Counted from the first letter of the stretch, positions 17,877 to 26,905 are shown. The stretch: DNA of 64,000 nucleotides from Colwellia sp. 1_MG-2023 (GCF_030546755.1 NZ_JAUOPE010000010.1:89985-153984), one strand, 5' to 3'. Numbers and translations are program-made. The notes: a model not told the origin generated them from the sequence alone.

Positions 17877-18554
17877 TTATTCAATAAAATCTAAGGTGAG
17901 CAACAAACGTCGTTCATTTTTTGAAATAGCTGGAGAGCGATGAACAGCACCGCCATTTTCATTGTTATACCAACCTTCTCCTTTTAGTAAGATAACGTCG
18001 CCTGTGGTCATCTTTTTAATATCTTGGTCACTTTCTATAATGCCAGATATTTCATCCGGTAAACCTAAACTGCCAGCGCCAAGCTTGCTTCGATCTACTT
18101 TATGATTAGTTAACCACTCAGTGGCAACGCCATATAACGTGGTTATTAAGCGACAAGGTACTTTGTCGACATGAAATTTTGGACACATAGCATTATCTAA
18201 AATAGCTAAGCGAACACCGACTCGTTTTAAATCAAATAGAGTACAAAACATATCAGTTAATAGCGCTATATGGCAGTACAGCGATGGTTTGTCTTGTAAT
18301 ACATCGGCGCAATCTTTTAGCGCTTGTTCTACATCATCAGGCGCTGCCGTAAATTTTATATTCAAGCGTTCTGTAGTTAACATTATCTGGTTAATGTCAT
18401 TTAATATTTGATGGGATAGCTTGTTTTCCCATATGACAATATTGACATCGGCTTGATAAATGTCCGTCAAAATAGAAGCATTGCTGTCGACTGAAACTCT
18501 CTTAAAAGGTAATGATGAGATTTCACTATCAGTGGCTTGAGGGGAGAGTAACAT
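17877..18554 (-). CDS. DUF1826 protein of the Zur regulon
   Basis: About 225 residues. Start at 18554 (MLLSPQAT) is preferred because AAAAGGACTACA precedes it; an ATG five codons upstream has no such site. Matches the DUF1826 family: VGVRLAILDNAMCPKFHVDKVPCRLITTLYG region and the closing AVHRSPAISKNERRLLLTLDF, where conserved His/Asp/Cys residues could bind metal. DUF1826 genes are known companions of COG0523 genes in gammaproteobacterial Zur regulons; biochemical function is not established. First gene of the operon, 70 bp after the palindromic operator. Confidence 0.85.
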   Translation of the reverse strand: MLLSPQATDSEISSLPFKRVSVDSNASILTDIYQADVNIVIWENKLSHQILNDINQIMLTTERLNIKFTAAPDDVEQALKDCADVLQDKPSLYCHIALLTDMFCTLFDLKRVGVRLAILDNAMCPKFHVDKVPCRLITTLYGVATEWLTNHKVDRSKLGAGSLGLPDEISGIIESDQDIKKMTTGDVILLKGEGWYNNENGGAVHRSPAISKNERRLLLTLDFIE

Positions 18555-18623
18555 TGTAGTCCTTTTCATAATTAACAGTAATGATTTATAAATTTAACTA
18601 AGAGGATTAATTAGTTAAGTTTT

Positions 18624-18641
18624 GTTATGTTATAACATAAC
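18624..18641. promoter_or_regulatory. Zur-type operator
   Basis: Perfect 18-bp inverted repeat GTTATGTTATAACATAAC, close to the gammaproteobacterial Zur box pattern built on GTTATAATATAAC. It lies about 70 bp before the DUF1826 start and would control the whole zinc operon. Confidence 0.75.
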
Positions 18642-18727
18642 GATACAGTAAGAGTAAATTATTAATTATTTTTTAGTTGTTTAAATAAAGGGGCTTACAA
18701 AGTGAAATACGTGAGACTTGATAAACG

Positions 18728-18858
18728 ACTGAATCAATCAATAGGCCAGTTTGACGATTTACAAATGAAAAAAAAGCTTCAACTTAAGTTGAAGCTTCGT
18801 TTTGAAGTGTGCCTATTGCTGAATTGAACTTTTAAGCCTTCTTAGCTGCCTACTGAGC
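18728..18858 (-). repeat. Degenerate tRNA-Thr-derived repeat unit (copy A) with terminator
   Basis: Read on the minus strand it holds CAGTAGGCAGCTAAGAAGG...AGTTC...GGCAC, alignable with the 3' half of the repeat units at 24.5 and 63.7 kb, then a 24-bp perfect palindrome (18774-18797, AAGCTTCAACTT / AAGTTGAAGCTT) and a stretch matching AGGCCAGTTT. The last codons and stop of the serine hydrolase gene fall within it. Confidence 0.6.
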
Positions 18859-20032
18859 TTAATTGTTGATGTGTTTGAGACCAAAATCGACTTGATAATT
18901 GGTTAATGGCGTTAGATTCGGCATTAAATAATATTGCAAAACCAATACCTGAATTAGGCGAATAACCTATATCTGCTCTAAAACCTTCAACCCAACCGGA
19001 GTGATAGATGACCTCTGTGTCGGCTAATTGATATATCCGCCAACCATAACCATAATGGGCATCGGTGAGATAATCTCGCCAAAACCTTCTTCGTAAATCT
19101 CTTTTGGTTTTGATCCTTGGTGTGGTTAATTCTTTGATAAGTGTTGGAGATAATACTTGCGGGCTATTTCCTAAATTTGCAATTAACCATTGTGCTAGAT
19201 CAGAAATACTCGAATTTACGCCCGCGGCAGGCGCAACATTATAAAAATCTGGCGCTACATTCACTTTACGCCAAAAATATTTCTTTAACTTATTACCTTG
19301 TTTATCTGTTCTGCCGGTTGGTGTCGCTTTTATGAGTACATGGGGTTTAGCCGTGTTTTTTTGTTGGGTGAATTCTTCTATACCTACAGAACTATCTTTC
19401 ATATTTAATGGTTGAAAAATACGCTCGTCTAATAACGTTGAGTAGTTTTTATTTTGGCTTGCTTCAATAGCCGGCTGTAATAAACCATAAAGAATATTTT
19501 GATAACCATAACATCTCTCAGGCTGACAAATTGGGGCTATGCGATCAAAACGACTAATAATCTTATCCATATTCCAGTTTTCGTGAAGTAAGTTGTCATA
19601 GGCGTTTGGCATTAACCCGCTTGAATGACTTAATAAATGTTTAAGTTGAATTTTCTCTGCGGCACCGGCTGTTGCTAACGAAAAGTGTGGAACATATTTA
19701 GTGATAGGATCTGATAAATCAAGTACTTGCTCCTGGGCGAGCATAGTTGTGATTGTTGAAGCAAAGGTTTTTGATACTGAAGCTAAACGAAATATCGTAT
19801 TTTTATCTACAGGCTGAGACTTTGCTTTGTCGGTATAACCAAATGTTTCTAAAGCAATAACTTTGTTATTTTTTACAATAACGTAGGCAGCACCCGGAAT
19901 ATTATAATTTATTAGTTGCTGAGCAAAGTAAGCAGAAAAGTCTTTATTAACATCTTCAAGTGTTTTAGCCGATAAAAACGAACTGAAAAAAATAAGGGAA
20001 AATATACAATAAACTCGAGAAAACACGACCAT
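18842..20032 (-). CDS. Beta-lactamase-fold serine hydrolase, exported
   Basis: About 396 residues. A signal peptide (VYCIFSLIFFSSFLSA) is followed by a class C beta-lactamase/penicillin-binding fold: nucleophile motif SVSK (S-x-x-K) near residue 90, the second motif as YGYQN and a C-terminal HSGW motif (third motif). Family members are esterases, DD-peptidases or peptidases; true beta-lactamase activity is unlikely. ATG at 20032 chosen; AAGAGG is very close to it, so the GTG at 20026 or TTG at 20044 are possible. The 3' end overlaps a decayed tRNA-derived repeat. Confidence 0.85.
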   Translation of the reverse strand: MVVFSRVYCIFSLIFFSSFLSAKTLEDVNKDFSAYFAQQLINYNIPGAAYVIVKNNKVIALETFGYTDKAKSQPVDKNTIFRLASVSKTFASTITTMLAQEQVLDLSDPITKYVPHFSLATAGAAEKIQLKHLLSHSSGLMPNAYDNLLHENWNMDKIISRFDRIAPICQPERCYGYQNILYGLLQPAIEASQNKNYSTLLDERIFQPLNMKDSSVGIEEFTQQKNTAKPHVLIKATPTGRTDKQGNKLKKYFWRKVNVAPDFYNVAPAAGVNSSISDLAQWLIANLGNSPQVLSPTLIKELTTPRIKTKRDLRRRFWRDYLTDAHYGYGWRIYQLADTEVIYHSGWVEGFRADIGYSPNSGIGFAILFNAESNAINQLSSRFWSQTHQQLSSVGS

Positions 20033-20278
20033 GCCTCTTATCAAAAGAAGGTGATTCTATCGAGTTAGTTGCTAGATAAAAAGAGAAACGTATATTTTTT
20101 AACAATCGTCTATATTTTTTTTCTAACTAGTTGTTCAAGCATGATGCATTTGGGACTCTTTTCAAAAGCTTGTAGTACTCCAAGATATTTGCTCATCGTT
20201 TTATTGTTAAGCCTGTTTGATAAGCGGTATAAAGAAAATTTCAACAAAAATTAGGATTTGATGCTTCCAACGACGAAA

Positions 20279-20340
20279 TGGTGCCGACTGCCAGAATTGA
20301 ACTGTAAACCTGCTTAGCTATTGATTTCAAGGTACCTACG
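20279..20340 (-). repeat. Degenerate tRNA-Thr 3'-half repeat (copy B)
   Basis: Begins TGGTGCCGACTGCC, the complement of the tRNA-Thr acceptor and CCA, then AACCTGCTTAGCTA as in the other units. Diverged beyond that and lacks an obvious terminator. Lies just beyond the 3' end of umuC. Confidence 0.65.
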
Positions 20341-20422
20341 CTTGATAGCGAAAGCCACTATCTATGCAATATACATGTGCTTTTGACTATTTTTCATTTT
20401 TAGTGAATGATTGTTAGAAAGT

Positions 20423-21679
20423 TTAACAGCTTATTTTAGGTATATGTTGCCAATTAGAAGTGTATTGTGGACTAAGAAAGTGACGCTTCATATTCCACTT
20501 TTCTGTTTGTCCTGCACTGGCAATGTTAATACTCCCTTGACCATAGCGGTGATTAATTTTATCTAAGCACTGCATTAGCTTTGGATTAGTATTATCAGGT
20601 GTAAATAAATCAGCTTGATAAAATTTATTACTGGTTAATTCAATAGCACCAACACCACAACGATAAAAACTCACTCCTGATTGATAAATGTTAGGTAATA
20701 CAGTTGATACTGCACTGGCTAGTTGACTAGTGTTATCGGTTGGTATCGCAAAGGGGTAAACAATCGCTTGTTTGTAGTAGTAATCATCATGCGGTGAACT
20801 GGCAGCAAATACCATGAGTTTATGGGTTTTTGATGATTGCTTACGAAGCTTTCGCGCAACTATCGTAGCGTGGCTAGCAAGTGCTGCATGTAATGTGTGA
20901 TAGTCAGTAATTCGTTGCCCAAAACTACGGGTAGAAAATATCTCTTTTTTAGGCTCTTTTACTTCATCCCATGAAAGACATGAAATACCGTTTAATTCAC
21001 TTACTGTTCGTTCAGTTACAACACTAAATTGTTTTCTTATATCTTTTGGGTTTTGCTCTGCTAAATGCTGAGCCGTTGTTATACCTTGTAAACTAAGTTT
21101 TTTAGCAATACGCCCTCCAATACCCCATACATCACTAGTTTTCATTTGATTTAAAATGGGTTTAGTATCTTCAATGTTGTTAATAACAGCAACACCATCA
21201 AAACCCACAAGTTTTTTAGCGGCATGATTTGCCGCTTTTGCTAAGGTTGCTGTATGGCCAAAGCCAACACCAACAGGTAAGCGAGTTTCTTGCCAAATAG
21301 CTTGCTTTATTTGATGGCCGTATTGATGCCAATTATTAATGGCTCGATGAAAATTATCGAAATGCAAAAAGGCTTCATCAATTGAATAAATGTGGTGGTT
21401 ATCACAATACCTAGCGATCACAGTCATCATTCGCTCAGACAAATCAGCATATAGCTCATAGTTTGATGATCGAATAACTACTTGGTGTTGATAGAGTAAG
21501 TCTTTGATTTGAAAAAAAGGTGTAAACTTAGGAATACCTAGTTGTTTGGCAATAGGGCAAACGGCACAAATACAACCATCGTTGTTTGTTAAAACAACAA
21601 CAGGTTTATTGCGAATGCTTGGATCAAACACCTTTTCAGCTGACGCATAAAAGGAGGTTGCATCAACTAAGCAATACAT
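20423..21679 (-). CDS. umuC: DNA polymerase V catalytic subunit UmuC
   Basis: 418 residues, the usual length. Y-family polymerase: N-terminal MYCLVDATSFYASAEKVFD with the first metal-binding Asp, palm motif YSIDEAFLHF with the Asp-Glu pair, and the UmuC-specific C-terminal block including SLSPQYTS-like sequence. It carries out error-prone lesion bypass with UmuD' during the SOS response. Overlaps umuD by 13 bp, so the two are translationally coupled under the LexA box upstream of umuD. Flanked on its far side by a tRNA-Thr-derived repeat. Confidence 0.95.
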   Translation of the reverse strand: MYCLVDATSFYASAEKVFDPSIRNKPVVVLTNNDGCICAVCPIAKQLGIPKFTPFFQIKDLLYQHQVVIRSSNYELYADLSERMMTVIARYCDNHHIYSIDEAFLHFDNFHRAINNWHQYGHQIKQAIWQETRLPVGVGFGHTATLAKAANHAAKKLVGFDGVAVINNIEDTKPILNQMKTSDVWGIGGRIAKKLSLQGITTAQHLAEQNPKDIRKQFSVVTERTVSELNGISCLSWDEVKEPKKEIFSTRSFGQRITDYHTLHAALASHATIVARKLRKQSSKTHKLMVFAASSPHDDYYYKQAIVYPFAIPTDNTSQLASAVSTVLPNIYQSGVSFYRCGVGAIELTSNKFYQADLFTPDNTNPKLMQCLDKINHRYGQGSINIASAGQTEKWNMKRHFLSPQYTSNWQHIPKISC

Positions 21680-22080
21680 GCCGTTAACTCAGGCGCTTTA
21701 TGATGTAGTCGAATAGAACGAGTGACTATACCTTCAATTTGAAATTCATCTTGCTCTGAAATAGTGACTGGCTGATGATACTTAGATGCAGATATTAACC
21801 GTGCTTGTGCTTTATCAATGAGTTTACATACAAAACAACCATTGTAATTAGCCACGATAACATCACCATTTTTAGCTGATATTGCACGATCAACAATTAG
21901 TAAATCGCCATCAAAAATACCGACACCTTGCATGGATTCTCCCGATGCCTGCCCAATAAAGGTAGCATTTGGGTGTCTTATCAATAACTGATCAAGTGAT
22001 AAACCTAACTCCTTGTATTCTGCTGCAGGTGATTCAAATCCTGAAATGCCTGCCTCTATGTATATAGGAATAACTTTCAT
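21667..22080 (-). CDS. umuD: DNA polymerase V subunit UmuD
   Basis: 137 residues from the ATG at 22080. LexA/UmuD peptidase fold: nucleophile Ser49 in ASGESM and general base Lys86 (FVCKL) match Ser60/Lys97 of E. coli with a constant offset of 11. The self-cleavage site aligned with Cys24-Gly25 is Ser13-Gly14 here, and the N-terminal arm is shorter. RecA-stimulated self-cleavage would yield UmuD' for polymerase V. Preceded by a strong LexA operator. Confidence 0.93.
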   Translation of the reverse strand: MKVIPIYIEAGISGFESPAAEYKELGLSLDQLLIRHPNATFIGQASGESMQGVGIFDGDLLIVDRAISAKNGDVIVANYNGCFVCKLIDKAQARLISASKYHQPVTISEQDEFQIEGIVTRSIRLHHKAPELTACIA

Positions 22081-22100
22081 ACAAACCAAACCAAAAACTA

Positions 22101-22120
22101 TACTGTTAATATATACAGTA
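22101..22120. promoter_or_regulatory. LexA operator (SOS box) of umuDC
   Basis: TACTGTTAATATATACAGTA, a near-perfect CTGT-N8-ACAG palindrome 21 bp before the umuD start. Confidence 0.92.
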
Positions 22121-22219
22121 TAGTTTTTTAATTGTCATTAATAAAGGATTTATAAATGAGTTGGCTTATTTTGCCTTTCAACATTTCTGCTAAGGTTTGT
22201 TTCTTCCTTTAGGAATGAA

Positions 22220-22285
22220 TGGTACCGACTGCCGGAGGTGAGCTGCCAAACCTGCTTCGTTACTGATTACAAGCCCGCTACTTGG
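22220..22285 (-). repeat. Degenerate tRNA-Thr 3'-half repeat (copy C)
   Basis: Starts TGGTACCGACTGCCGGAG and keeps CTGATTACAAG, the tRNA-Thr anticodon-loop sequence lost in the other units, so it is the copy closest to the parent tRNA in that region. It separates umuDC from the integrase remnant. Confidence 0.65.
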
Positions 22286-22478
22286 CGTGTATAAAGTCAC
22301 TGTTTATGCGGATTAACTACATGAATAATAACTTAAATTACAATAATAGCCGATATATTAACTCGTTAAAATTAAGACCAAACTCTCTTTATTTCAGAGA
22401 ATTCGTTCTCAAATAGACAGTTGGCTTCCAGTTAACAATGACTTCAGGTACTACTTTATTATTATGTTTCATAAATGA

Positions 22479-22685
22479 ATACATTATCGAGCAATTAAAA
22501 GTGCTGGTATTGAAGATTTTCGTCATACTTGTGCTAGCCGATTAGTGCAAAATGGTATGACGGTTCAGGAAACTGCTCACATTTTAGGACATACTAATAT
22601 TGCTACAACTATGCGGTATGCACACCTTGAGCAAAATAAAGTTGCTGAGAAAATGAAAGCATTGATAGATCGGTTTAATGAATAA
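22479..22685 (+). pseudogene. Tyrosine recombinase (integrase) C-terminal remnant
   Basis: A stop-bounded frame ends at 22685 and reads GIEDFRHTCASRLVQNG, then AHILGHTNIATTMRYAHL, the box II of phage-type integrases with the R-H-T, L-G-H and catalytic Tyr motifs. Only about 68 codons remain, and the usual FHDLRHT block is shortened to DFRHT, so the rest of the gene has been deleted. Marks past integration at this locus. Confidence 0.8.
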
Positions 22686-22687
22686 CA

Positions 22688-23158
22688 TTAAAAAGGGTTT
22701 TGTTTTTGCTTTTCAATTACCTCTTTATGCTTGCTTCTTGCTGTTTTGTCTGCGTAATCTAAAGCATCTTGCCAATTAGCGTGTACTTCATATATCGCTT
22801 TGCCTAAGTAGCACCATGATATAATAGCAGCTAGTAAGCATATTATGCTGGCCCACCAAGATTCAAAAAATCCAAAAGATATTTGTGATATTGCGCTTAT
22901 AAATGACCAACTTATTGCTTTCATCAATAAGTTAGAAAAGTTACTCAGGTTATCGTAAAAACCTATATTCTCGTTTGCTGCGATTTTTTGACATACTTTA
23001 TTTTGGTATATCTCGTGATCATAAACATCTTCCTTTAAGGTTCGGATAATCACAGACTTCATTGAGAAAAGAAAACTACCGATAGTAAAACCTGTTGCAA
23101 ATAAAGCAGGCATAAACTTCTGGTGGTACTCGACTAGATTACATAGAAATTCGTCCAT
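22688..23158 (-). CDS. Unrecognised small membrane protein of two-gene cassette
   Basis: 156 residues with three hydrophobic helices: about 16-35, 82-102 and 104-126, and a charged lysine-rich C-terminus (about 30 residues). No signal peptide; a loop of about 45 residues between helices 1 and 2 contains KSVIIRTLKEDVYD. Its ATG overlaps the stop of the larger upstream gene by one base (TAATG), so the two are coupled. I do not recognise the family. A membrane effector paired with a soluble partner is an inference from layout and from the mobile context. Confidence 0.7.
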   Translation of the reverse strand: MDEFLCNLVEYHQKFMPALFATGFTIGSFLFSMKSVIIRTLKEDVYDHEIYQNKVCQKIAANENIGFYDNLSNFSNLLMKAISWSFISAISQISFGFFESWWASIICLLAAIISWCYLGKAIYEVHANWQDALDYADKTARSKHKEVIEKQKQNPF

Positions 23159-24153
23159 TATTCTACAGTTTCTTTTTTATTGATTGTTTGGGCGCTTTCT
23201 AAACGCCATGCTTCATCTGCTGGCAAGTCGCCAAATATCGCTGTCTTGTTGGTAAGTATATATAAAAGTTTTTCTATTGCTTCACAACTGGAATAATCAG
23301 ACCATTTATGTTCTGGCAGTAAATCAACAAACGAATCGAACTTTAGACGACCAAAGTCTTGTATATTCTCTCCGACTACTAGCCATTTATCTTCGCTAGT
23401 GCCTTCCAATTTACCACGAAGTTTGACTATGTCATCATCAGATTTATTTGCAATTAACCCTTTAATATAAGCAACAATCTTTGATTCATTAGAAACAACG
23501 TTTTCAAATGTTTGATTTATTTTACCACGTTTAATAAATTGAGCATCTGGCCTGTATCTTCCTGCATCGTTAAATGCATTCACAGAGTTTATCTCTAATG
23601 CATTGATAGTGTCATAATGCTTAATTAGATCATCTATATCGGCGGGATTAGTAAGCAACTCTAAGTTGAACAATCCTGAACAATCATCAGTAGCTCGTTT
23701 ATGAGCTGCAGCTTTATCCTTTTTACCATGTTGTGAATATTCATCGATTAAAGATTTAATATTATATGTTTTTAACTTGTCGTGCGGCTTCTTCCATATG
23801 GTTTTGAGTATGCTCGAAGATAAACTGCCAATATAAGAATAATAAACCCCGCGACAGGTTTCTGGGTTTATTGCAAAAAGGCTCACTTCTGTACTTTCTT
23901 TACCTTTGCCTAGCTCAGTCTTGTCAATTATAAATTCTTCACCTTCTTTACTGGTGGCTATAGATTTTTTATCTTCTTTAAACCTAAGAACTAGGCCAAT
24001 AATATAACCTTCCTTTAAATCAGTATAATAAAGGTAACTAGTTGAACCTTGCCTCAGCTTTTTTCCTGAAGAAGACTCTAGAAGTTGGTATAATTCGGGT
24101 ATGTTGATGCGTCTTGCAAAAGACATCTGAAATCCGACAACATTAACGTTCAT
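23158..24153 (-). CDS. Unrecognised 331-residue soluble protein of two-gene cassette
   Basis: No signal peptide or membrane helix. Starts MNVNVVGFQMSFARRINIPELYQLLES; a block near 90-110 (SLFAINPETCRGVYYSYIG) is beta-rich, the rest is mixed with many charged residues. GGATAGG lies about nine bases before the start. Precedes and overlaps the three-helix membrane protein. It lies between an integrase remnant and the tRNA-Thr 3' end, a usual place for accessory genes. I cannot name a family; a defence or toxin role is only a hypothesis. Confidence 0.7.
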   Translation of the reverse strand: MNVNVVGFQMSFARRINIPELYQLLESSSGKKLRQGSTSYLYYTDLKEGYIIGLVLRFKEDKKSIATSKEGEEFIIDKTELGKGKESTEVSLFAINPETCRGVYYSYIGSLSSSILKTIWKKPHDKLKTYNIKSLIDEYSQHGKKDKAAAHKRATDDCSGLFNLELLTNPADIDDLIKHYDTINALEINSVNAFNDAGRYRPDAQFIKRGKINQTFENVVSNESKIVAYIKGLIANKSDDDIVKLRGKLEGTSEDKWLVVGENIQDFGRLKFDSFVDLLPEHKWSDYSSCEAIEKLLYILTNKTAIFGDLPADEAWRLESAQTINKKETVE

Positions 24154-24529
24154 ATGAAAAACCTATCCATTGGTATTATTTTTATTGACTAATAATGCAA
24201 TTTACAGCATTAACAAGCAAGTGTAATGATTGAGAACAAATATGTGTGAGCTATTAACCAACTGATTTTTCTGGTTAAATTACCCAGTTCGGAATTTTAC
24301 ACCAGTAGATAATTTATCCTAATCATCACAACATCACTAAAATTGCTAGGTAGGGAATACCCAATGTGCCTTAATGGTGTTTGTTCAAAATAGGTTGGAT
24401 GTTGTGCCTATTAATAACACGAAGTAAATAACAAGCTAACACATACGCCACGAATAGTGCAGGGTAGATAGAATATTGGTGTAAATGAAAATTGATTGAG
24501 AATTTAACCAAGTACTCTATTAGAAACGG
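24154..24529. other. Intergenic region
   Basis: About 375 bp with no supported gene; it must hold the promoter of the two-gene cassette. No clear operator seen. Confidence 0.4.
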
Positions 24530-24649
24530 ATACAAAAAAGCCCAGCTAATGCTGGGCTTATCTGATAAATGGTGCCGACTGCCGGAGTCGAACTGCCAAA
24601 CCTGCTTAGCTACTGATTCATCAGTAGGCCAGTTTCATAAGCTTTAGAT
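24530..24649 (-). repeat. tRNA-Thr-derived repeat unit (copy D)
   Basis: Complete 120-bp unit. On the minus strand: CTACTGAT-GA-ATCAGTAG hairpin, CTAAGCAGGTTTGGCAG, then the intact T-arm and acceptor of tRNA-Thr with CCA, a short spacer and an intrinsic terminator (stem AGCCCAGC / GCTGGGCT, T-run, 24533-24560). It lies directly downstream of the real tRNA-Thr. Confidence 0.85.
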
Positions 24650-24680
24650 ACAAAAAAGCCCTAACCGAAGTTAGGGCTTG
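24650..24680 (-). terminator. Terminator of tRNA-Phe/tRNA-Thr unit
   Basis: Stem AGCCCTAAC / GTTAGGGCT with a 4-base loop and a T-run on the minus strand, seven bases after the tRNA-Thr CCA. Confidence 0.88.
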
Positions 24681-24686
24681 AATGAA

Positions 24687-24762
<76 letters not shown>

Positions 24763-24858
24763 ACACAAAGCTTTGTGTGCGATAAACTATTCTTCTGAAT
24801 GATTTACCTTGGCACCGAACGAATGTTTGTTGAATAACAGAACACTCACTCTAAATGA

Positions 24859-24934
24859 TGGTGCCTCGACCCGGAATCGAACCAGGGACACGAGGATTTT
24901 CAATCCTCTGCTCTACCGACTGAGCTATCGAGGC
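24859..24934 (-). tRNA. tRNA-Phe (anticodon GAA)
   Basis: 76 nt with encoded CCA; acceptor GCCTCGA, D arm AGCTCAGTCGGTAGAGC, anticodon region GGATTGAAAATCC, T loop TTCGATT. Transcribed leftwards, upstream of tRNA-Thr in the same unit with a 96-bp spacer. Confidence 0.95.
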
Positions 24935-25110
24935 ACATTGATAATACTAAATACTATCTTTGTACATGTCTTTTTGGCTTTGCCTTGAAGACGGGCGCTA
25001 TTAGACTGTTTTTCTTTTTCCCCGTCAACCCTTTTTTTATAAAATATGCTTGTTTGGCGTTTTTTTCTACTGTTTGTTGCTTTATGAATCGAATTAAAGG
25101 TCGAACCTTA

Positions 25111-25395
25111 TTAAGCCGTATATAAAGTGTACAAGCCTATGACGATAAATCCTGCGCCTGCAATATAGGATAATACTTTTTCGTTAATATATTCAGATAG
25201 AAAAGTACCAACTAATACGCCCATAGCACTGGCAAGTACTAAAGCGGCGGAAGCAGCAAAAAAAACTGTCCATTTACTAACGGCTTTATCAGCCGCAAAT
25301 AACATAGTAGCTAGTTGGGTTTTATCGCCAAGTTCAGCAATAAATACTGAGACGAATATGGTTAAAAATATTCGCCAATCAATTGAAAATTCCAT
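25111..25395 (-). CDS. Half-size TMEM165/GDT1-family cation exporter
   Basis: 94 residues with three predicted helices and one E-x-G-D-K-(T/S) motif (FIAELGDKTQLATMLFA near residue 20). Full-length family members have two such halves in about 190 residues; this is a single half, so it would act as a dimer. Bacterial members export manganese. The start overlaps the stop of yggX (same base), so it is the last gene of mutY-yggX-gdt1. Confidence 0.88.
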   Translation of the reverse strand: MEFSIDWRIFLTIFVSVFIAELGDKTQLATMLFAADKAVSKWTVFFAASAALVLASAMGVLVGTFLSEYINEKVLSYIAGAGFIVIGLYTLYTA

Positions 25396-25667
25396 TATTT
25401 TGATTCTGGTACGTAGCCTTCAATGTTCGGCTCTATGTTATTAAATAAATAATCGACCATACTTTTTTCTAAAACAGCGCGATCATCTGGGTTCATCATA
25501 TTCATTTTATGTTCGTTAATTAACATGGTTTGTTTTTTTTGCCAGTCGGTCCAAGCCTCTTGACAAATATTGTCATAAATTCGTTTGCCTACCTCGCCAG
25601 GAAAAAGTTGAAATCTTAAACCTTCGGCTTCTTTCTGTAATTTTTGGCAAAATACTGTGTGACTCAT
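25395..25667 (-). CDS. yggX: Fe(II)-trafficking / oxidative damage protection protein YggX
   Basis: 90 residues from the ATG at 25667 ([17 protein letters not shown]), the family's usual start; the frame is open four codons further. The conserved Cys7, the LPFPG-like [13 protein letters not shown] block and [11 protein letters not shown] are present. Protects Fe-S proteins from oxidants and assists iron handling, which fits its place next to mutY, a 4Fe-4S enzyme. Same order as in enterobacteria. Confidence 0.95.
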   Translation of the reverse strand: MSHTVFCQKLQKEAEGLRFQLFPGEVGKRIYDNICQEAWTDWQKKQTMLINEHKMNMMNPDDRAVLEKSMVDYLFNNIEPNIEGYVPESK

Positions 25668-25679
25668 TTTCTGTTCCAT

Positions 25680-26765
25680 TTAATAAATAGGTTGTTGCTG
25701 AACTTGTTCAATTAATTTACTGGTAGAAGCGGCTAAACCCACCGATGCTTCAGTGGTTAAATCATACCACTTTTGTTGCTTAACATCGTGTATTTCTTTC
25801 GATAATGATTGTTGGCAATCGACAAGTACAGGGGTAATGTCTAAATGAAAGTGACTAAAGGTATGCCTAAAGCTTTCTAATAGTGTTGTTTTGCTAACGA
25901 TTAAGTGTTTTTTCGCGAGTAATGGCGCTATCTGGCTGTGATCTTCCACTTCAAAAAAGCACCATAGTCCTCCCCAAATACCAGCTGGTGGGCGTTTTTC
26001 CATCAGAACTTTATTATCAAGCCTAGCAATAATCATAATGGTTGATTTCACTGGCGTGGTTTTTTTAGGTTTTTTCTGTGGGTAAAGCGCTTGTACATTT
26101 CCGGCATTGGCAAAACAATTTTTTTGAATTGGGCATTGTTCACATAAAGGTTTAGTTCGCGTACAAACAGTTGCGCCTATGTCCATCATGGCTTGATTGT
26201 ATTTTTCTACACCTTTTACGGGCGTTAATTGTTCTGCAATAGGCCACAAGGCTTTTTCAAATTTACTTTGGCCGTTATAACCATCAACCGTGTAATAACG
26301 AGCTAATACGCGTTTAACATTTCCGTCTAATATTGGGTGATGTTTTTTCAATGCCAAACTTAAAATTGCGCCAGCAGTTGAACGACCAATGCCAGCTAAG
26401 GCGATAACATCATCAATGTTTTCTGGAAACTCACCTTGGTATTCGTCACGTATAATTTTTGCTGTTTTATGTAAGTTTCTGGCGCGTGCGTAATAACCTA
26501 AACCTGTCCAATGATGCAGCACAGTGTCTTCATCTGCATTGGCCAAATCAATGATGGTAGGAAAACTAGCCATAAATCGTTGGTAATAGGGAATAACGGT
26601 TGTTACTTGGGTTTGCTGTAACATTATTTCAGAAATCCAAACCCGATAAGGCGTTTTATTTTGCTGCCATGGAAAGTGTTTTCTTCCTTGTTTGTTGTAC
26701 CAAGAAAGGATTTGTTGGCTGAATTTTTCTGCTGATGCAGCAGATATTTGAGTGATTTGTGTCAT
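25680..26765 (-). CDS. mutY: Adenine DNA glycosylase MutY
   Basis: 361 residues. Removes adenine mispaired with 8-oxoguanine. HhH-GPD domain with the catalytic Glu in [12 protein letters not shown], hairpin [13 protein letters not shown], the 4Fe-4S loop with four cysteines in C-x6-C-x2-C-x5-C spacing near residue 200, and a C-terminal NUDIX-like domain that recognises 8-oxoG. First gene of the operon with yggX and the GDT1 half. Confidence 0.97.
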   Translation of the reverse strand: MTQITQISAASAEKFSQQILSWYNKQGRKHFPWQQNKTPYRVWISEIMLQQTQVTTVIPYYQRFMASFPTIIDLANADEDTVLHHWTGLGYYARARNLHKTAKIIRDEYQGEFPENIDDVIALAGIGRSTAGAILSLALKKHHPILDGNVKRVLARYYTVDGYNGQSKFEKALWPIAEQLTPVKGVEKYNQAMMDIGATVCTRTKPLCEQCPIQKNCFANAGNVQALYPQKKPKKTTPVKSTIMIIARLDNKVLMEKRPPAGIWGGLWCFFEVEDHSQIAPLLAKKHLIVSKTTLLESFRHTFSHFHLDITPVLVDCQQSLSKEIHDVKQQKWYDLTTEASVGLAASTSKLIEQVQQQPIY

Positions 26766-26905
26766 AGTCGCGACAGTCTAGCGAAAAGCATTTATTGAAA
26801 CAATCATTATCAATAAACGATATTTTACGAAAGTATTGGCAAAATAACCGTTTTATCACTATATTCTCGGCCAGTTAACGAATCCCTTTATTGATGAGAG
26901 AAATT

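Noticed and set aside
20069..20254. 61-codon plus frame with lipobox-like LTSC
   Set aside because: TTG start in the upstream region of the serine hydrolase, no ribosome site and an implausible composition.
23158..24153. Assignment of the 331-residue protein to the Kiwa KwaB family
   Set aside because: Layout (soluble plus membrane protein) is similar but I see no diagnostic motif, and the partner has three helices rather than four; left unnamed.
26796..26815. Fur-box-like sequence CAATCATTATC before mutY/yggL
   Set aside because: Only the right half matches the Fur consensus; left half is poor, so not called.
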